NCBI GenBank assembly: GCA_024233135.1 | Contig: JACKPZ010000007.1 | Span: 134,382 to 198,381 of the forward strand | Origin: Akkermansiaceae bacterium | GTDB lineage: Bacteria > Verrucomicrobiota > Verrucomicrobiia > Verrucomicrobiales > Akkermansiaceae | Reading direction: 5' to 3' | DNA: 64,000 nucleotides | In this document: one piece after another, positions 16,877-27,715 of the stretch | Position numbering within the stretch: position 1 is the first letter of the stretch | Layout of the letters: each line of letters starts with the position of its first letter | Program-made: the position numbers and the translations under genes | Notes under the pieces: generated by a model | The model's database searches: none | The model's input: only the letters and a program-made list of their open reading frames with translations | What the model was told of the DNA's origin: nothing

Positions 16877-18301
16877 TTGGCCGGCCTGCTCCATTCCCGA
16901 TTCCGGATCCTGCTGGCCGCCACGGTGGCCGCCGTCGTCGCCGCGTTCCTGCTGCCGGGCACCGGCATCGACCGGTTCGCCTTCGCCGCCTCCGTCCGTT
17001 CCGTCGCGAACCCGCCGTTTTTCATCACCGGAAACGGAAAACCCGGCGATCCGTGGAAACTCCGAACCCTCAGCGCGGAGCCCGCGGTCGATGATGCCGC
17101 GCCGGTCGTCGTCGCGCTTGGCGACGACCCCGACGGCTTCTTCCAAAGTTCACCCGCCGCGCCCATCGACATCGCCGTGGTGCTGCGGAATTTCCCGCGC
17201 CTCGGTGCGGACAAAGCCGCGGTCGGCATCGTCCTCGCATGGGACGAGCCGGACCCGATGGGTCTCACCGCGCTCGACAACGTGCTCGACCGTTTCGACT
17301 CGCTCGTCATGTGCGCCCCGCTCGGCCGCGGCGCCGTCCCCGAGCCACTGCCCGCCGCGTTCCGCCGTGCCTCGCTGCCCGCCGCCGGCATCGACGGCGC
17401 GGACTCCCTGCCCGTCGTCAACCGCATCCCGTTTCCCGGCGTCATCCTCGGCGGATCCGCCACGGCCGGCTTCCAGAACATCGATTCGGAACCCACCACC
17501 GGATCGATCCCGTTGCTCGCGCGTTGGGATGATCGAGTGGTGTTCGCTTTTCCGCTGCTCGCCGCGATGCAGCGGCTCGACGTTCCGCCGGAGAAACTGG
17601 AGATCCGCCTCGGCGAATACCTCCGCCTCGGAAACGAAGGCCCCGTCCTGCCCATCGATTCCCGGGGCCGCTTTGCGGTTTCCTCGCTCCAGCACCCGGA
17701 TCCCGCGGTGGTCCGCGCGCGCGACACCATCGACCGCGAGGAAGCGCTCGCCACCGACGGCCATCCCGTCCTTTTCCGCGACGATCGCAGCGCCGCCGAT
17801 GATGCCACCCGTCGCTTCTCCGCCCTGCTCGCACCCGCCCTCGCCACCCTCGCGTCGCGCGACGGGTTGAGCGAGACCACCGCCTACCTCCGCCTCCGCC
17901 CGAACACCGAGTGGACCCTCCTCGCGATCATCGCCGTCGCCGCGTTTCTCGCCTGCCTCCGCGGTGGCATGTCCCGCGGAGTGCTGCTGGCCGTTCTCGC
18001 CGCCATGATCGTTGCCGTACAGTTGCTCGCCTTCGGCCTGGCCGATCGCTGGCTGCCCGGCCTGCCCGCCCTCGCCGCCACCGCCGCGGCCGCCCTCGTT
18101 TCCCTCATCCCCGTCCGCGTCGTCGCGAAACCACCGGCCCCGAAACCGCTCCCCCGCGAACCCGATCCGGAGCCCGAGGCTCCTCCTCCGGAACCGAAAT
18201 CCAAACCTTCCGCCAAGAAGGCCGCCAAGAAAGCACCCGCGAAGAAAGCGGCCCGCAAAACCCCGGCCCGCAAATCGGCTCCGAAAAAACGCGGGAAATA
18301 G
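16877..18301 (+). CDS. CHASE2-like membrane protein with a Lys/Ala-rich tail
   Basis: A 474-residue protein starting at a TTG at 16877. An N-terminal helix (ILLAATVAAVVAAFLLPG) is followed by a large extracytoplasmic part. That part resembles CHASE2 sensor domains in order: IDIAVVLRNFPRLGADKAAVGI, then the FPGVILGGSATAGFQNID and IPLLARWDDRVVFAFPL type segments. Two or three membrane helices follow near residues 350-420. The C-terminus is striking: Pro/Glu repeats, then about 35 residues of Lys, Ala, Pro and Arg, like a histone H1 tail. No kinase or cyclase domain follows, so it is not a standard CHASE2 receptor. The domain call is moderate. Confidence 0.55.
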   Translation: MAGLLHSRFRILLAATVAAVVAAFLLPGTGIDRFAFAASVRSVANPPFFITGNGKPGDPWKLRTLSAEPAVDDAAPVVVALGDDPDGFFQSSPAAPIDIAVVLRNFPRLGADKAAVGIVLAWDEPDPMGLTALDNVLDRFDSLVMCAPLGRGAVPEPLPAAFRRASLPAAGIDGADSLPVVNRIPFPGVILGGSATAGFQNIDSEPTTGSIPLLARWDDRVVFAFPLLAAMQRLDVPPEKLEIRLGEYLRLGNEGPVLPIDSRGRFAVSSLQHPDPAVVRARDTIDREEALATDGHPVLFRDDRSAADDATRRFSALLAPALATLASRDGLSETTAYLRLRPNTEWTLLAIIAVAAFLACLRGGMSRGVLLAVLAAMIVAVQLLAFGLADRWLPGLPALAATAAAALVSLIPVRVVAKPPAPKPLPREPDPEPEAPPPEPKSKPSAKKAAKKAPAKKAARKTPARKSAPKKRGK

Positions 18302-18345
18302 CCGCCTGTCGCGGCTGTCTCATCCGGAGGCTGTGCCCGCTGCTC

Positions 18346-19227
18346 TCAGAAGGTCGGCGCGGCGACGGTGCTTCGCTCGCGTTCCTCGATGCGGCGGGAG
18401 AGGATGCGGTCGGCGATTTCGCGGACCATTTCGGATAGAAGCAGCCAGAGGTGGGAACCCTGGCGGTAGTCGGCGGGCGCGATGTGTTTGACGCGGCCGG
18501 CGTGGGTGGAGAGCTGGAAGCACTTGCGGAACGAGCTGCCGCTGGGGTCCTCGGGATTGTAGACGGCGATCCCGTGGCCGCCGTTGCGCGACATGACGGT
18601 GAAGCAGGGCACGTCGGTCGGTCCGTCGCCGACGTAGACCATGTTTTCGAAGGGGATCGGCCGCTGGTCGGGCGGCATGTGATCGTTCACGTCCTGGTCA
18701 TAGCGCAGCATGCCCTTGTTGATGCGGAACAGGAACTGGGTCTTGGTGGTGTGCGAGATGACGCGTTTGGGGAAACTGATGCGGCCTTCCTTGTCCTCGC
18801 CGAACTCGCAACCGAACATCGCCTTGACGTGCGGTTGGAGCCGCGAGCCGTCGAGCAGGGCCTTGAGGCCGGACGAGATGATGTAGTGCTCCACCTTGAT
18901 GCCGGCGAGTTCGTGTTCCGGAGTGAGGGAGGCTTTGGGCAGCTCTTCGAACAACTCGGGCAGGCCGGGGAAAAAGCGCAGGCCGCCGCCGAGTTCGGCG
19001 AGGCGCGCGTTGGTGACGTTGTCCATGCCGAGGTAGTCGAGCAGGCATTTCATGTACGCCAGCTCGCCGTCCCATTTCTGATCGTGGACGAGCGCGTTGC
19101 ACTTCTTCCAGAATTGCGACGGGTCGATGCCGAATTCGGGAAACAACACGTCGTCCTGCATGTAGCGGGGACTGAGCGTCTGGTCGTAGTCATACACCAG
19201 CGCGATGATGTTTTGCGGAGCGGCCAT
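18346..19227 (-). CDS. HAD-superfamily hydrolase
   Basis: A 293-residue protein from the ATG at 19227. HAD motif I is VYDYDQTLSP (nucleophile D13, acid/base D15), motif II the serine in IISSGLKALL, and motif IV is MVYVGDGPTDVPCFTVMS. A Lys in ISFPKRVISHTTKTQF may serve motif III. Between motifs I and II is a cap of about 90 residues. This form resembles phosphoserine-phosphatase-like HAD proteins. The substrate is unknown. It stands 51 bp downstream of the secreted FN3 protein on the same strand. Confidence 0.75.
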   Translation of the reverse strand: MAAPQNIIALVYDYDQTLSPRYMQDDVLFPEFGIDPSQFWKKCNALVHDQKWDGELAYMKCLLDYLGMDNVTNARLAELGGGLRFFPGLPELFEELPKASLTPEHELAGIKVEHYIISSGLKALLDGSRLQPHVKAMFGCEFGEDKEGRISFPKRVISHTTKTQFLFRINKGMLRYDQDVNDHMPPDQRPIPFENMVYVGDGPTDVPCFTVMSRNGGHGIAVYNPEDPSGSSFRKCFQLSTHAGRVKHIAPADYRQGSHLWLLLSEMVREIADRILSRRIEERERSTVAAPTF

Positions 19228-19278
19228 CGGCTGCGGAGAGTGCCCGTGGCGCGCCCGTCCCACAAGGCGGAAAACCGG

Positions 19279-20997
19279 TCAGCGGCTGATCTGCTTGAGC
19301 CGGATGTGGCGCTTGCGAGTCGCGGTGAACGGGGTGTTGTCGCGGACGCGGAGGACCTTGTTGTCGTCCCGGAGCACGGTGGTGTGGCGCGCGCCGCTGA
19401 ACCAGTCGAGGCGCTCGGAGGAGACTTGGACAAGGGGGCGGCGTCCGGGTTTCAGCGTGTTCTTGTCCACGGTGAGGACGCGGTATTTCCTGCCGTCGAT
19501 GCGCAGGGTGGAAATCCGCGGCGCTTTGGTGCGTTCCTTTGCATCGGCCTCGCGCACGACGGCGGACTTCTTCTTGTTCTTTGAGGATTTCTTCTTCTTG
19601 GGTTTGACGCGGATTTTCACCGTCACGGTTTTCGACGTGTTGGCGCCGTCGGTGACGAGGTAGCGGATCTTGTCGGTGCCCTTGAAGCCGCGTTTCGGCT
19701 GGTAGGTGAGTTTGGGGGCGAGACCGCGGAGTTTCCCGTGTTTCGGCTGGCCGACGATGCGGTAGGTGAGGGGATTGCCGTCCGGGTCGCTGGCTTTGAG
19801 GCGCACGGCGACGGATTTGTTCTTCTTCGCGGTGAGTTTGAATCGTTTGGCGACGGGCGGGCGGTTGACGTCGGGGGCGGCGATCAGGTTGAGCTCGGCG
19901 ACGTTGCTGTGGACCGATCCACCGGCGTCGTCGAGGGCGACGAGGCGCACGTAGCGGCCGGTCTTGGGCGCGAAGGTGACTTCCTTTTCACCCTTGGAGC
20001 CGTCGAAGTTGCCGGTGGCGACGGGCGAGCCCCAGTTCCGTCCGTCGGCGCTGACGTAGAAACGCCAGGAAATGATGTCGCCGATGTCGAATTTGTCCTG
20101 GCGGGGCAGGTAGAGGAAGCCGGCGATCGAGCGCGGGCGGTCGATCCGGATCTGGAGGTCGTGAGGCGGCTTGGTGTTGCCGACGGCACGAAACTCGGTG
20201 TGCCAGAAGGTGGACGGGTCGCCGTCGATGGAGCGCGCGGCGGCGTAGCCGACGGCTTCCTCGCTGTCGACGTAGCTCACCTCCCAGCCGGAGCGGGGAA
20301 TGATACGATCCGTTTCCGGCAATACGTGGATGGTCCGTTTGTCCGGAGTGGGATCGGAGAGACCGTCGGAATCGGTGACGGAAAAAGTGACGGTGTAGGT
20401 GCCCGGTTTCGGGAAACGAACGGCTCCGGGAGCGAGCCCGACAGCTGCGGGGATGCCTGAACCGGTGCCGAAATTCCAGCGACACGCAAGTTTGTCGCCT
20501 TTGTCCGGATCGCTCGCCGCGGCCTTGAAGAGAACGGTTTCGCCGGCGATGATCGTTCCGCCGGTGGAGGGGCTGAGGATCAGGCCGGAGGGGGCGTGGT
20601 TGACCTTTGAGGAAGGTGTCTTGTAGGTCACTTCGGCGGACGGAGCGCTCCGCATTCCCGAGGTGTTGTAGGCGACGAGCACGAAGTGGTAGCGCTTGTC
20701 CTCGGCCAGCCCGCTGATCGTCGCGGTGCGCTTTTTGGCCGTGGTGGAAATCACGTGCGGGTATTTGCCGGAGCGGGTGCCGTAGCGGAGTTCATATCCC
20801 GCGATGTCTTTTTCGGGATTCGCCTTCCATGTGACCTTCACACCGGGGGCGGCCATCGACGGTGTGGCCAGCAGTGCGAGCACGGCCCAAAGCCAAACAG
20901 CCACCAAAGAGAGTCCTCCCATGCAAAGGAAACGATGTGGTCGGACGCTGCCGGCATCGAGGGAGCCTGCCGGCAAAAGGGATGTAAGGAACTTCAT
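19279..20997 (-). CDS. Secreted multi-domain protein: FN3, PKD-like, F5/8-type C, Ig/cadherin-like
   Basis: About 572 residues from the ATG at 20997. After an N-terminal signal/membrane segment (VAVWLWAVLALLATPSMA, cleavage near residue 50) comes a fibronectin III domain (VTWKANPEKDIAGYELRYGT). A PKD-like domain follows, with LFKAAASDPDKGD and GTYTVTFSVTDSDG. A discoidin-type domain follows, with SIDGDPSTFWHTEF and SGRYVRLVALDD-like strands. A further Ig domain is marked by VRLKASDPDGNPLTYRI and FKGTDKIRYLVTDGAN, then a basic Lys-rich linker and a short terminal domain. Such proteins bind carbohydrates or other surface proteins. No catalytic domain is seen. Confidence 0.8.
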   Translation of the reverse strand: MKFLTSLLPAGSLDAGSVRPHRFLCMGGLSLVAVWLWAVLALLATPSMAAPGVKVTWKANPEKDIAGYELRYGTRSGKYPHVISTTAKKRTATISGLAEDKRYHFVLVAYNTSGMRSAPSAEVTYKTPSSKVNHAPSGLILSPSTGGTIIAGETVLFKAAASDPDKGDKLACRWNFGTGSGIPAAVGLAPGAVRFPKPGTYTVTFSVTDSDGLSDPTPDKRTIHVLPETDRIIPRSGWEVSYVDSEEAVGYAAARSIDGDPSTFWHTEFRAVGNTKPPHDLQIRIDRPRSIAGFLYLPRQDKFDIGDIISWRFYVSADGRNWGSPVATGNFDGSKGEKEVTFAPKTGRYVRLVALDDAGGSVHSNVAELNLIAAPDVNRPPVAKRFKLTAKKNKSVAVRLKASDPDGNPLTYRIVGQPKHGKLRGLAPKLTYQPKRGFKGTDKIRYLVTDGANTSKTVTVKIRVKPKKKKSSKNKKKSAVVREADAKERTKAPRISTLRIDGRKYRVLTVDKNTLKPGRRPLVQVSSERLDWFSGARHTTVLRDDNKVLRVRDNTPFTATRKRHIRLKQISR

Positions 20998-21246
20998 TTC
21001 AGAGGGTTGGAACAGCAAAGGCAGCAGGGATCCGGAACCGAGGGACGCAGTTTCCGGACCGATCGGGAAAAATCGCGGCGCTGATGCCCGATTTCGAAAA
21101 GGGAAGCAACTCCATTCTTCCTAACATGTTAATTTCCATGACATTTAGGTAATCTTCAGCAAAATGCGCGCAGTGCTCACGGGTCTCAGCCTGTATGTCC
21201 GCGCCGCGGCGGGTATCGAATCGGGCTTGCCCCGGAACCCGCCGCG
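20998..21246. other. Divergent intergenic region, FN3 gene / ABC transporter
   Basis: About 250 bp. The middle (21120-21175) is AT-rich (tgttaatttccatgacatttagg) and is the likely promoter zone for one or both genes, but I cannot assign boxes with confidence. No gene or repeat seen. Confidence 0.35.
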
Positions 21247-23034
<1,788 letters not shown>

Positions 23035-23055
<21 letters not shown>

Positions 23056-24783
23056 GTCCTCGGGCGAGAGGAACGACTTGCGGCACAGCTCGGCGTATTT
23101 CCCCTCGCGGGCGAGCAGCTCGGAGTGGGTGCCGCGCTCGATGACGCGGCCTTTTTCCAGGACGTAGATGCGGTCCGCGTTCTGGATCGTCGAAAGCCGG
23201 TGGGCGATGACGAACGCGGTGCGGTCCGCCATCAGGTGGTCGAGCGCGTCCTGGATCTGGCGTTCGGTTTCCGAATCGACGGACGCGGTCGCCTCGTCGA
23301 GCAGCAGGATCGGGGCGTTCTTGAGCAGCGCGCGGGCGATCGAAAGCCGTTGTTTCTCGCCGCCGGACAGTTTCACCCCGCGCTCGCCGACGTTGGTATC
23401 GAGCCCCTGCGGCAGGGCGCGGACGAAGGATTCGGCGTGGGCGGCTTCAAGCGAGCGCCAGATTTCCTCCTCGGCGGCCTCGCGTTTCGCGAGTGTGAGA
23501 TTCTCACGCACGGTGCCGTTAAATAGGAAAGGCTCCTGCGTGACATAGCCGAGCCGCTCGCGCAGCGATCCCTTCGACAGGCTGGCGATGTCGATGCCGT
23601 CGATGGTCACGCGCCCGGAGTCGATCTCGTAGAAACGCGTCAGGATCGAGAGCACCGTGGATTTCCCCGCTCCCGTCGAGCCGACGAGCGCGACCGTTTC
23701 CCCCGGCCGGGCTTCGAGTTCCACCTCGTGGAGAGTCGGCTGGTCGCCGTAACCGAAGGAGACCTCCTCGAAACGGACATGGGCCTCGATCCTCGCGGGC
23801 AGTTCCGCGCCTTCGGTCGAGTTCGGCTCCTCCTCGCTGTCGATGATCTCAAACACGCGGTCCGCCGCCGCGCGGCCGGAGAGGATCATCTGGTTGAGGC
23901 CATTGAGCCGGTCGATCGGATCGTAGAAAAGTGAAAGCAGCAGGAAGAACTGCGTCAGCTTGCCGGTCGTGAGCGTGCCGTCGATCAAGGCCCGGCCGCC
24001 CACCGCGAGCACCACCACGTAGCCGGTCATGCGGACGAACGACATGCCGGGCGAGTAGATCGCCCACCACTTCATCATCCGCAGCGTGGCCTTGCGGAGC
24101 GCCGCGGAGTAGCGGTTGAAACGGTGCAGCTCGCTTTCCTCCGCGGCGTAGGCCTTGATCTGCCGGATGCCCGAGATGTTGTCGTGCAGCACCGCGTTCA
24201 GGTCGGACGACGCCTCGCGCTGGTTGCGGTAGCGGTCCCGGCCTTTTGTCGAATAAATCCACGCGCCGATGGCCAGCAGCGGCACCGGCAGCACCGCCCA
24301 ACCGGCCACTTCCGGATGCAGGACAAAAAGCACCACCCCCACGCCGATCACCTGCAGCGCCGCCACCAGCCCCTGCTCGATGCCGTCGATGAGCACCCGC
24401 TCCATGTTCGTGACGTCCTCCACCACGCGGGTCATCACGTCGCCCGTCCGGCGGGTGTCGAACCACCGCAGCGGCAAGCGCTGGATTTTCCCGTACAGAT
24501 CCGAGCGGATATCGTAGATCACCCGCTGCTCGAACGTGTTGTTGATGAAAATCCGCAGCGAGTTGAGCAGATCCTTGCCGAGGAAGCCGAGCAACGCGAA
24601 GCCCACCCAGAATCCCAGCTCCCCATGCCGCGACGGATCCGGTGCGATCTCGTCGATCACCTTGCGGGTCACGTTCGGAAACACGAACACCGCCGCCGTC
24701 ATCCCGATGGCGCAGAAAAGCTGCGCCGCCGCCATGCCCGGATAGTGGCGCAAATACCCGAAAACCCTGCCGATCGACTTCAT
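23035..24783 (-). CDS. ABC transporter, fused permease-ATPase
   Basis: A 582-residue half-transporter from the ATG at 24783 (MKSIGRVFGYLRHYPG). The membrane half carries IQRLPLRWFDTRRTGDVMTRVVED-type coupling sequence and the ATPase has GSTGAGKSTVLSILTRFY, LSGGEKQRLSIARALLKN, ILLLDEATASVD and FVIAHRLSTIQ. It belongs to the MdlB/multidrug and lipid exporter group. It is convergent with the other ABC gene, and the two could form a heterodimer although they cannot share a transcript. Confidence 0.88.
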
Positions 24784-24931
24784 GTGCGGGCAGACCGTTG
24801 GCCCCGTGTGGATGCTTTGTAAAGTCAACGCGCGAAATCCCTTGAAAGTCCCGAAATTTGGGATTGCGGAGGCCGAATGCGACTCCCTAGTGTTTGCCCC
24901 ACACGGAATCTAAAGTTCACTTCCAAACCCT

Positions 24932-25726
24932 ATGGCCAACGTTTTCGGAATCCTCACAGCCATCGTGCTCGCCCTCGCGGGCTTCGTGGCATACAAGAAC
25001 AAACAGGCATACGAGCAGGAGATCGCCGCGAAATCCACCCGCGCCGACGAGCTCCAGCGCAGCGAGGCCCGCTTCAAGAAGGCCGCCGACAGCCTCGAGT
25101 CGACCAAGGCGGAACTCGCGACCACCGAGGAAGAGAACGTCGGATTGACCTCCAAGGAATCGGCCCAGAAAAAGACCAACACCGATCTTCAGGAGCAGCT
25201 CACCTCCAAGAAGGACAAGGCGGCCTCCAACAAGGAAGAACTCGACAAAATCCGCGCCCAAACCGCCGGCATCGGCAACCTCTCGGAACTCGCAACCAAG
25301 ATCAAAGCGATCAATGAAGAGCTCATCGGGCTTCGCGACTCGATCGCAACCACCGAGGCCCAGCTCGCCAACGTGACCGCCCAGAACAATGCCACCGACG
25401 CCAGCGTCAAGGCGGCCAAGGACAAGCTCGATTATCTCACCAGCAGCCGCTCGCTGCCCAACCTGAGCACCCGCATCCGCTCGATCTATCCGAACTGGGG
25501 ATTCGTGACCCTCGCCGCCGGCGACAGCTCCGGCGTGGTCGCCAACTCGACGCTCGATGTCGTGCGTGACGGCTCGACGATCGCCAAGCTCCTGGTCACC
25601 GGTGTCGAACGCAACACCGCCTCCGCCAGCATCGTTCCGGATTCCGTGACCGAAGACACCACGCTGATGGTGGGCGATCGGGTGATTCCGGGCACCAAGT
25701 CTTCCTCGAAAGCCGAATCCAACTGA
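24932..25726 (+). CDS. Membrane-anchored coiled-coil protein (first of a pair)
   Basis: A 264-residue protein with an N-terminal helix (VFGILTAIVLALAGFVAY) and a long coiled coil of Glu, Lys and Ala heptads at residues about 25-170. A compact beta-rich end follows (YPNWGFVTLAAGDSSGVVAN, then DVVRDGSTIAKLLVTGVERN and VGDRVIPG). The end resembles the C-terminal beta domain of MreC/FlgT-like proteins, but only loosely. It lies 25 bp before a second gene with the same plan. Both probably span the periplasm as structural proteins. No family name is offered. Confidence 0.65.
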   Translation: MANVFGILTAIVLALAGFVAYKNKQAYEQEIAAKSTRADELQRSEARFKKAADSLESTKAELATTEEENVGLTSKESAQKKTNTDLQEQLTSKKDKAASNKEELDKIRAQTAGIGNLSELATKIKAINEELIGLRDSIATTEAQLANVTAQNNATDASVKAAKDKLDYLTSSRSLPNLSTRIRSIYPNWGFVTLAAGDSSGVVANSTLDVVRDGSTIAKLLVTGVERNTASASIVPDSVTEDTTLMVGDRVIPGTKSSSKAESN

Positions 25727-25751
25727 TCTCGAGCCCCTCTTCCGAAACCCC

Positions 25752-26576
25752 ATGAAAGCCATTCTCTACGTTGTCGCCTTGCTCGCCATCGGCGGCTCCG
25801 CCTACTTCACGCTCGAGCACTCCCGGAAGTTCACCGACGTCCAGAAGGAACGTCTCGAACTGATCGCCAAGAACAAGGAGGTTTCCGCCAACGCGGATGT
25901 GAAGGAAAACGACCTGAAGAAGACCCAGGAGGAGCTTGAAGCCGCGCAAACCAAACGCAGCGAGCTCAATGCCAGCATCGACGCCCTCACCTCCACGGCC
26001 AAAAGCGTCCAACGCGACATCTCCGAGGTCGAGGGGACCATCGCAGCCCAGGATCAGGAGTTCGAAGAACTCGAAAAGACGATCCAAGAGGTGAACAAGG
26101 TCATCGCCGAAATCGGCGACCAGCTTGGAGAAGGGGATGTGACCCTCGCCGAATTGCCCGCGAAAATCGAAGAGATCGACAATCAGCGCAAGGAGAGCGC
26201 GTCCAAGCTTGCTGAGCTTGAGCAACTCGTTGAAGGCGGTGAGAAGTCCCTCGCCTCGCTTCGTTCCGAGCTGGACCGCTTGCAGAAACGTATGTCGCAG
26301 CGCAGCTCGCGCATCTCCCGCAACTCGATGCAGGCCGTCGTCACCGCGGTGAACCAGGACTATGGTTTCCTCGTCATCGGCGCCGGTTCGAACTCCGGAT
26401 TCACTCCGCAGACCTCGCTCATCGTCCAACGCGACGGCCAGATGATCGGCCGCGTCAAGCCGTCGTCCATCGAGCCGAGCCAGACGATCGCCGAGATCGA
26501 CTTCGACAGCATGCGCTCGGGAGTCCGCATCCAGCCGGGCGACCGCGTGATCCTCCAGAAGCCGGCGACCAACTGA
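25752..26576 (+). CDS. Membrane-anchored coiled-coil protein (second of a pair)
   Basis: A 274-residue protein with the same layout as its upstream neighbour: helix at residues 2-20, coiled coil to about 195, and a beta-rich end with NQDYGFLVIGAGSNSGFTPQ, IVQRDGQMIGRV and PGDRVILQKP. The shared motif order (aromatic-GF, G..SG, V.RDG, GDRVI) shows that the two genes are paralogues. They form an operon closed by a strong terminator. Function unknown. Confidence 0.65.
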   Translation: MKAILYVVALLAIGGSAYFTLEHSRKFTDVQKERLELIAKNKEVSANADVKENDLKKTQEELEAAQTKRSELNASIDALTSTAKSVQRDISEVEGTIAAQDQEFEELEKTIQEVNKVIAEIGDQLGEGDVTLAELPAKIEEIDNQRKESASKLAELEQLVEGGEKSLASLRSELDRLQKRMSQRSSRISRNSMQAVVTAVNQDYGFLVIGAGSNSGFTPQTSLIVQRDGQMIGRVKPSSIEPSQTIAEIDFDSMRSGVRIQPGDRVILQKPATN

Positions 26577-26607
26577 CGCTTTCCTTCCGGAATCATCCGA
26601 TTTCCAA

Positions 26608-26642
26608 AGCTCCGCGGGCTTGCATCCCGCGGAGCTTTTTTT
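26608..26642 (+). terminator. Rho-independent terminator after the coiled-coil pair
   Basis: An 11-bp perfect stem, AGCTCCGCGGG (26608-26618) with CCCGCGGAGCT (26626-26636), loop cttgcat, then a run of seven T. It is about 30 bp after the stop. Confidence 0.92.
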
Positions 26643-26656
26643 GTAGCTTCCCGCGC

Positions 26657-26845
26657 ATGAAATCCGTCCTGCTTCTGGCATCCGCCGTCATTTCCTTCTT
26701 CGGTCTCGTCTCGTGCGCGGAAGAACCCGAGCCCAAGCCGGTGCCGCCGACCACCGATACCAGCAAGATTCCATGGAACCGTCCGGTCGCGGGCCAGGGC
26801 CAGGGTCAGTTCGGCATGCTGCCTCAGAACCAATACCGGCGCTGA
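26657..26845 (+). CDS. Small lipoprotein
   Basis: A 62-residue protein with a signal peptide ending in a lipobox (FFGLVSC, Cys at residue 20). The mature part is Pro/Glu-rich (AEEPEPKPVPPTTD) and ends in a Gln/Gly-rich stretch. It starts 15 bp after the terminator T tract, so its promoter must overlap that region or it depends on read-through. Not recognised as a named family. Confidence 0.6.
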   Translation: MKSVLLLASAVISFFGLVSCAEEPEPKPVPPTTDTSKIPWNRPVAGQGQGQFGMLPQNQYRR

Positions 26846-26884
26846 CGGAGGCGCGGCCGTGAGGCCGAGTGAACCGCGTTTCGC

Positions 26885-27328
26885 TCAGTCCCGATGATAT
26901 GGCGAGCCGCTCTTCAAGGTGGCGACCCGATAGATCTGCTCCATCAGCACCAGCAGCGCGAGTTCGTGCTGCAGCGTGAACGGGGAAACGGAAAGCAGCA
27001 GGTCCGCCTCCGCCCGCAGGCGGTCGTTGTGGCCGTCCGCCGCGCCGATGAGAAACGAAACCGCCTTCACGTCGCCGCGCATGGCCAGCGCATCAAGCCG
27101 CGCGGCGAAATCCCGGGTGCCGAGTGCGAGTCCCCGTTCGTCGAGGGCGATCCGATAGGTCCCCTCGGATTTCTCCAGCAAGCGGGCGGAGACCTCGTCG
27201 CTTCCGCCCGCCTTCACGGTCATGAGTTCGCAATCGCCATGACGGGACAGGCGTTTGCGATATTCCTCCACTCCGGCCTTGGCGAAGGCCAGTGCGGGCT
27301 TTCCGGCGATGATGACGCGCAGGTGCAT
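26885..27328 (-). CDS. rlmH: 23S rRNA (pseudouridine1915-N3)-methyltransferase
   Basis: A 147-residue SPOUT enzyme that methylates pseudouridine 1915 in helix 69. It has MHLRVIIAGKP at the start, FLIGAADGHN at residues 92-101 (the SAM knot), and the C-terminal SPFTLQHELALLVLMEQIYR with final GSPYHRD, all diagnostic. The normal length is about 155. The ATG at 27328 is chosen because residues before it are not conserved. It diverges from the EF-hand gene with 51 bp between starts. Confidence 0.93.
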   Translation of the reverse strand: MHLRVIIAGKPALAFAKAGVEEYRKRLSRHGDCELMTVKAGGSDEVSARLLEKSEGTYRIALDERGLALGTRDFAARLDALAMRGDVKAVSFLIGAADGHNDRLRAEADLLLSVSPFTLQHELALLVLMEQIYRVATLKSGSPYHRD

Positions 27329-27379
27329 GACGCATCGGAGCTTGCGGGATCCGGGTGCCGTCGCCAATTTCAAAGCCCT

Positions 27380-27715
27380 ATGAGATTCGTGTTTCTGGCG
27401 GCCGTGTGCGTGGCTCTTGTTTCCTGTGGGCCGCGGATCGGCCCGGTCGTCCCGCAATCCGATACGGAGCGGAAGATGATTGGGTTGTTAGAAAAGTTCG
27501 ACCTGTGGGATCTCGACGGTAGCGGCGATCTCGATCTCGATGAGATCACCCGCGGCATCCGCAGCACCGGCACCGACCATCCGCCGGAGAGCGTGCTGGA
27601 TTTCTACGACACCAACGGCGACCGCCGGGTCTCGTTGGCGGAGGCGCAGCAGGGCTATCAGCGGGCGCACCTTGCGGACGAGCGAATCAGCGAACGCCGC
27701 GGCCGCGAGTCATGA
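27380..27715 (+). CDS. EF-hand lipoprotein
   Basis: A 111-residue protein. The signal peptide ends with a lipobox (CVALVSC, Cys at 16). Two EF-hand calcium loops follow: DLDGSGDLDLDE at about residues 42-53 and DTNGDRRVSLAE at about 76-87, both with Asp at loop positions 1, 3 and 5 and Glu at 12. It should bind calcium at the outer membrane or periplasm. Its stop overlaps the next start by 4 bp (ATGA), so it is coupled to the methyltransferase gene, an odd functional pairing. Confidence 0.8.
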   Translation: MRFVFLAAVCVALVSCGPRIGPVVPQSDTERKMIGLLEKFDLWDLDGSGDLDLDEITRGIRSTGTDHPPESVLDFYDTNGDRRVSLAEAQQGYQRAHLADERISERRGRES

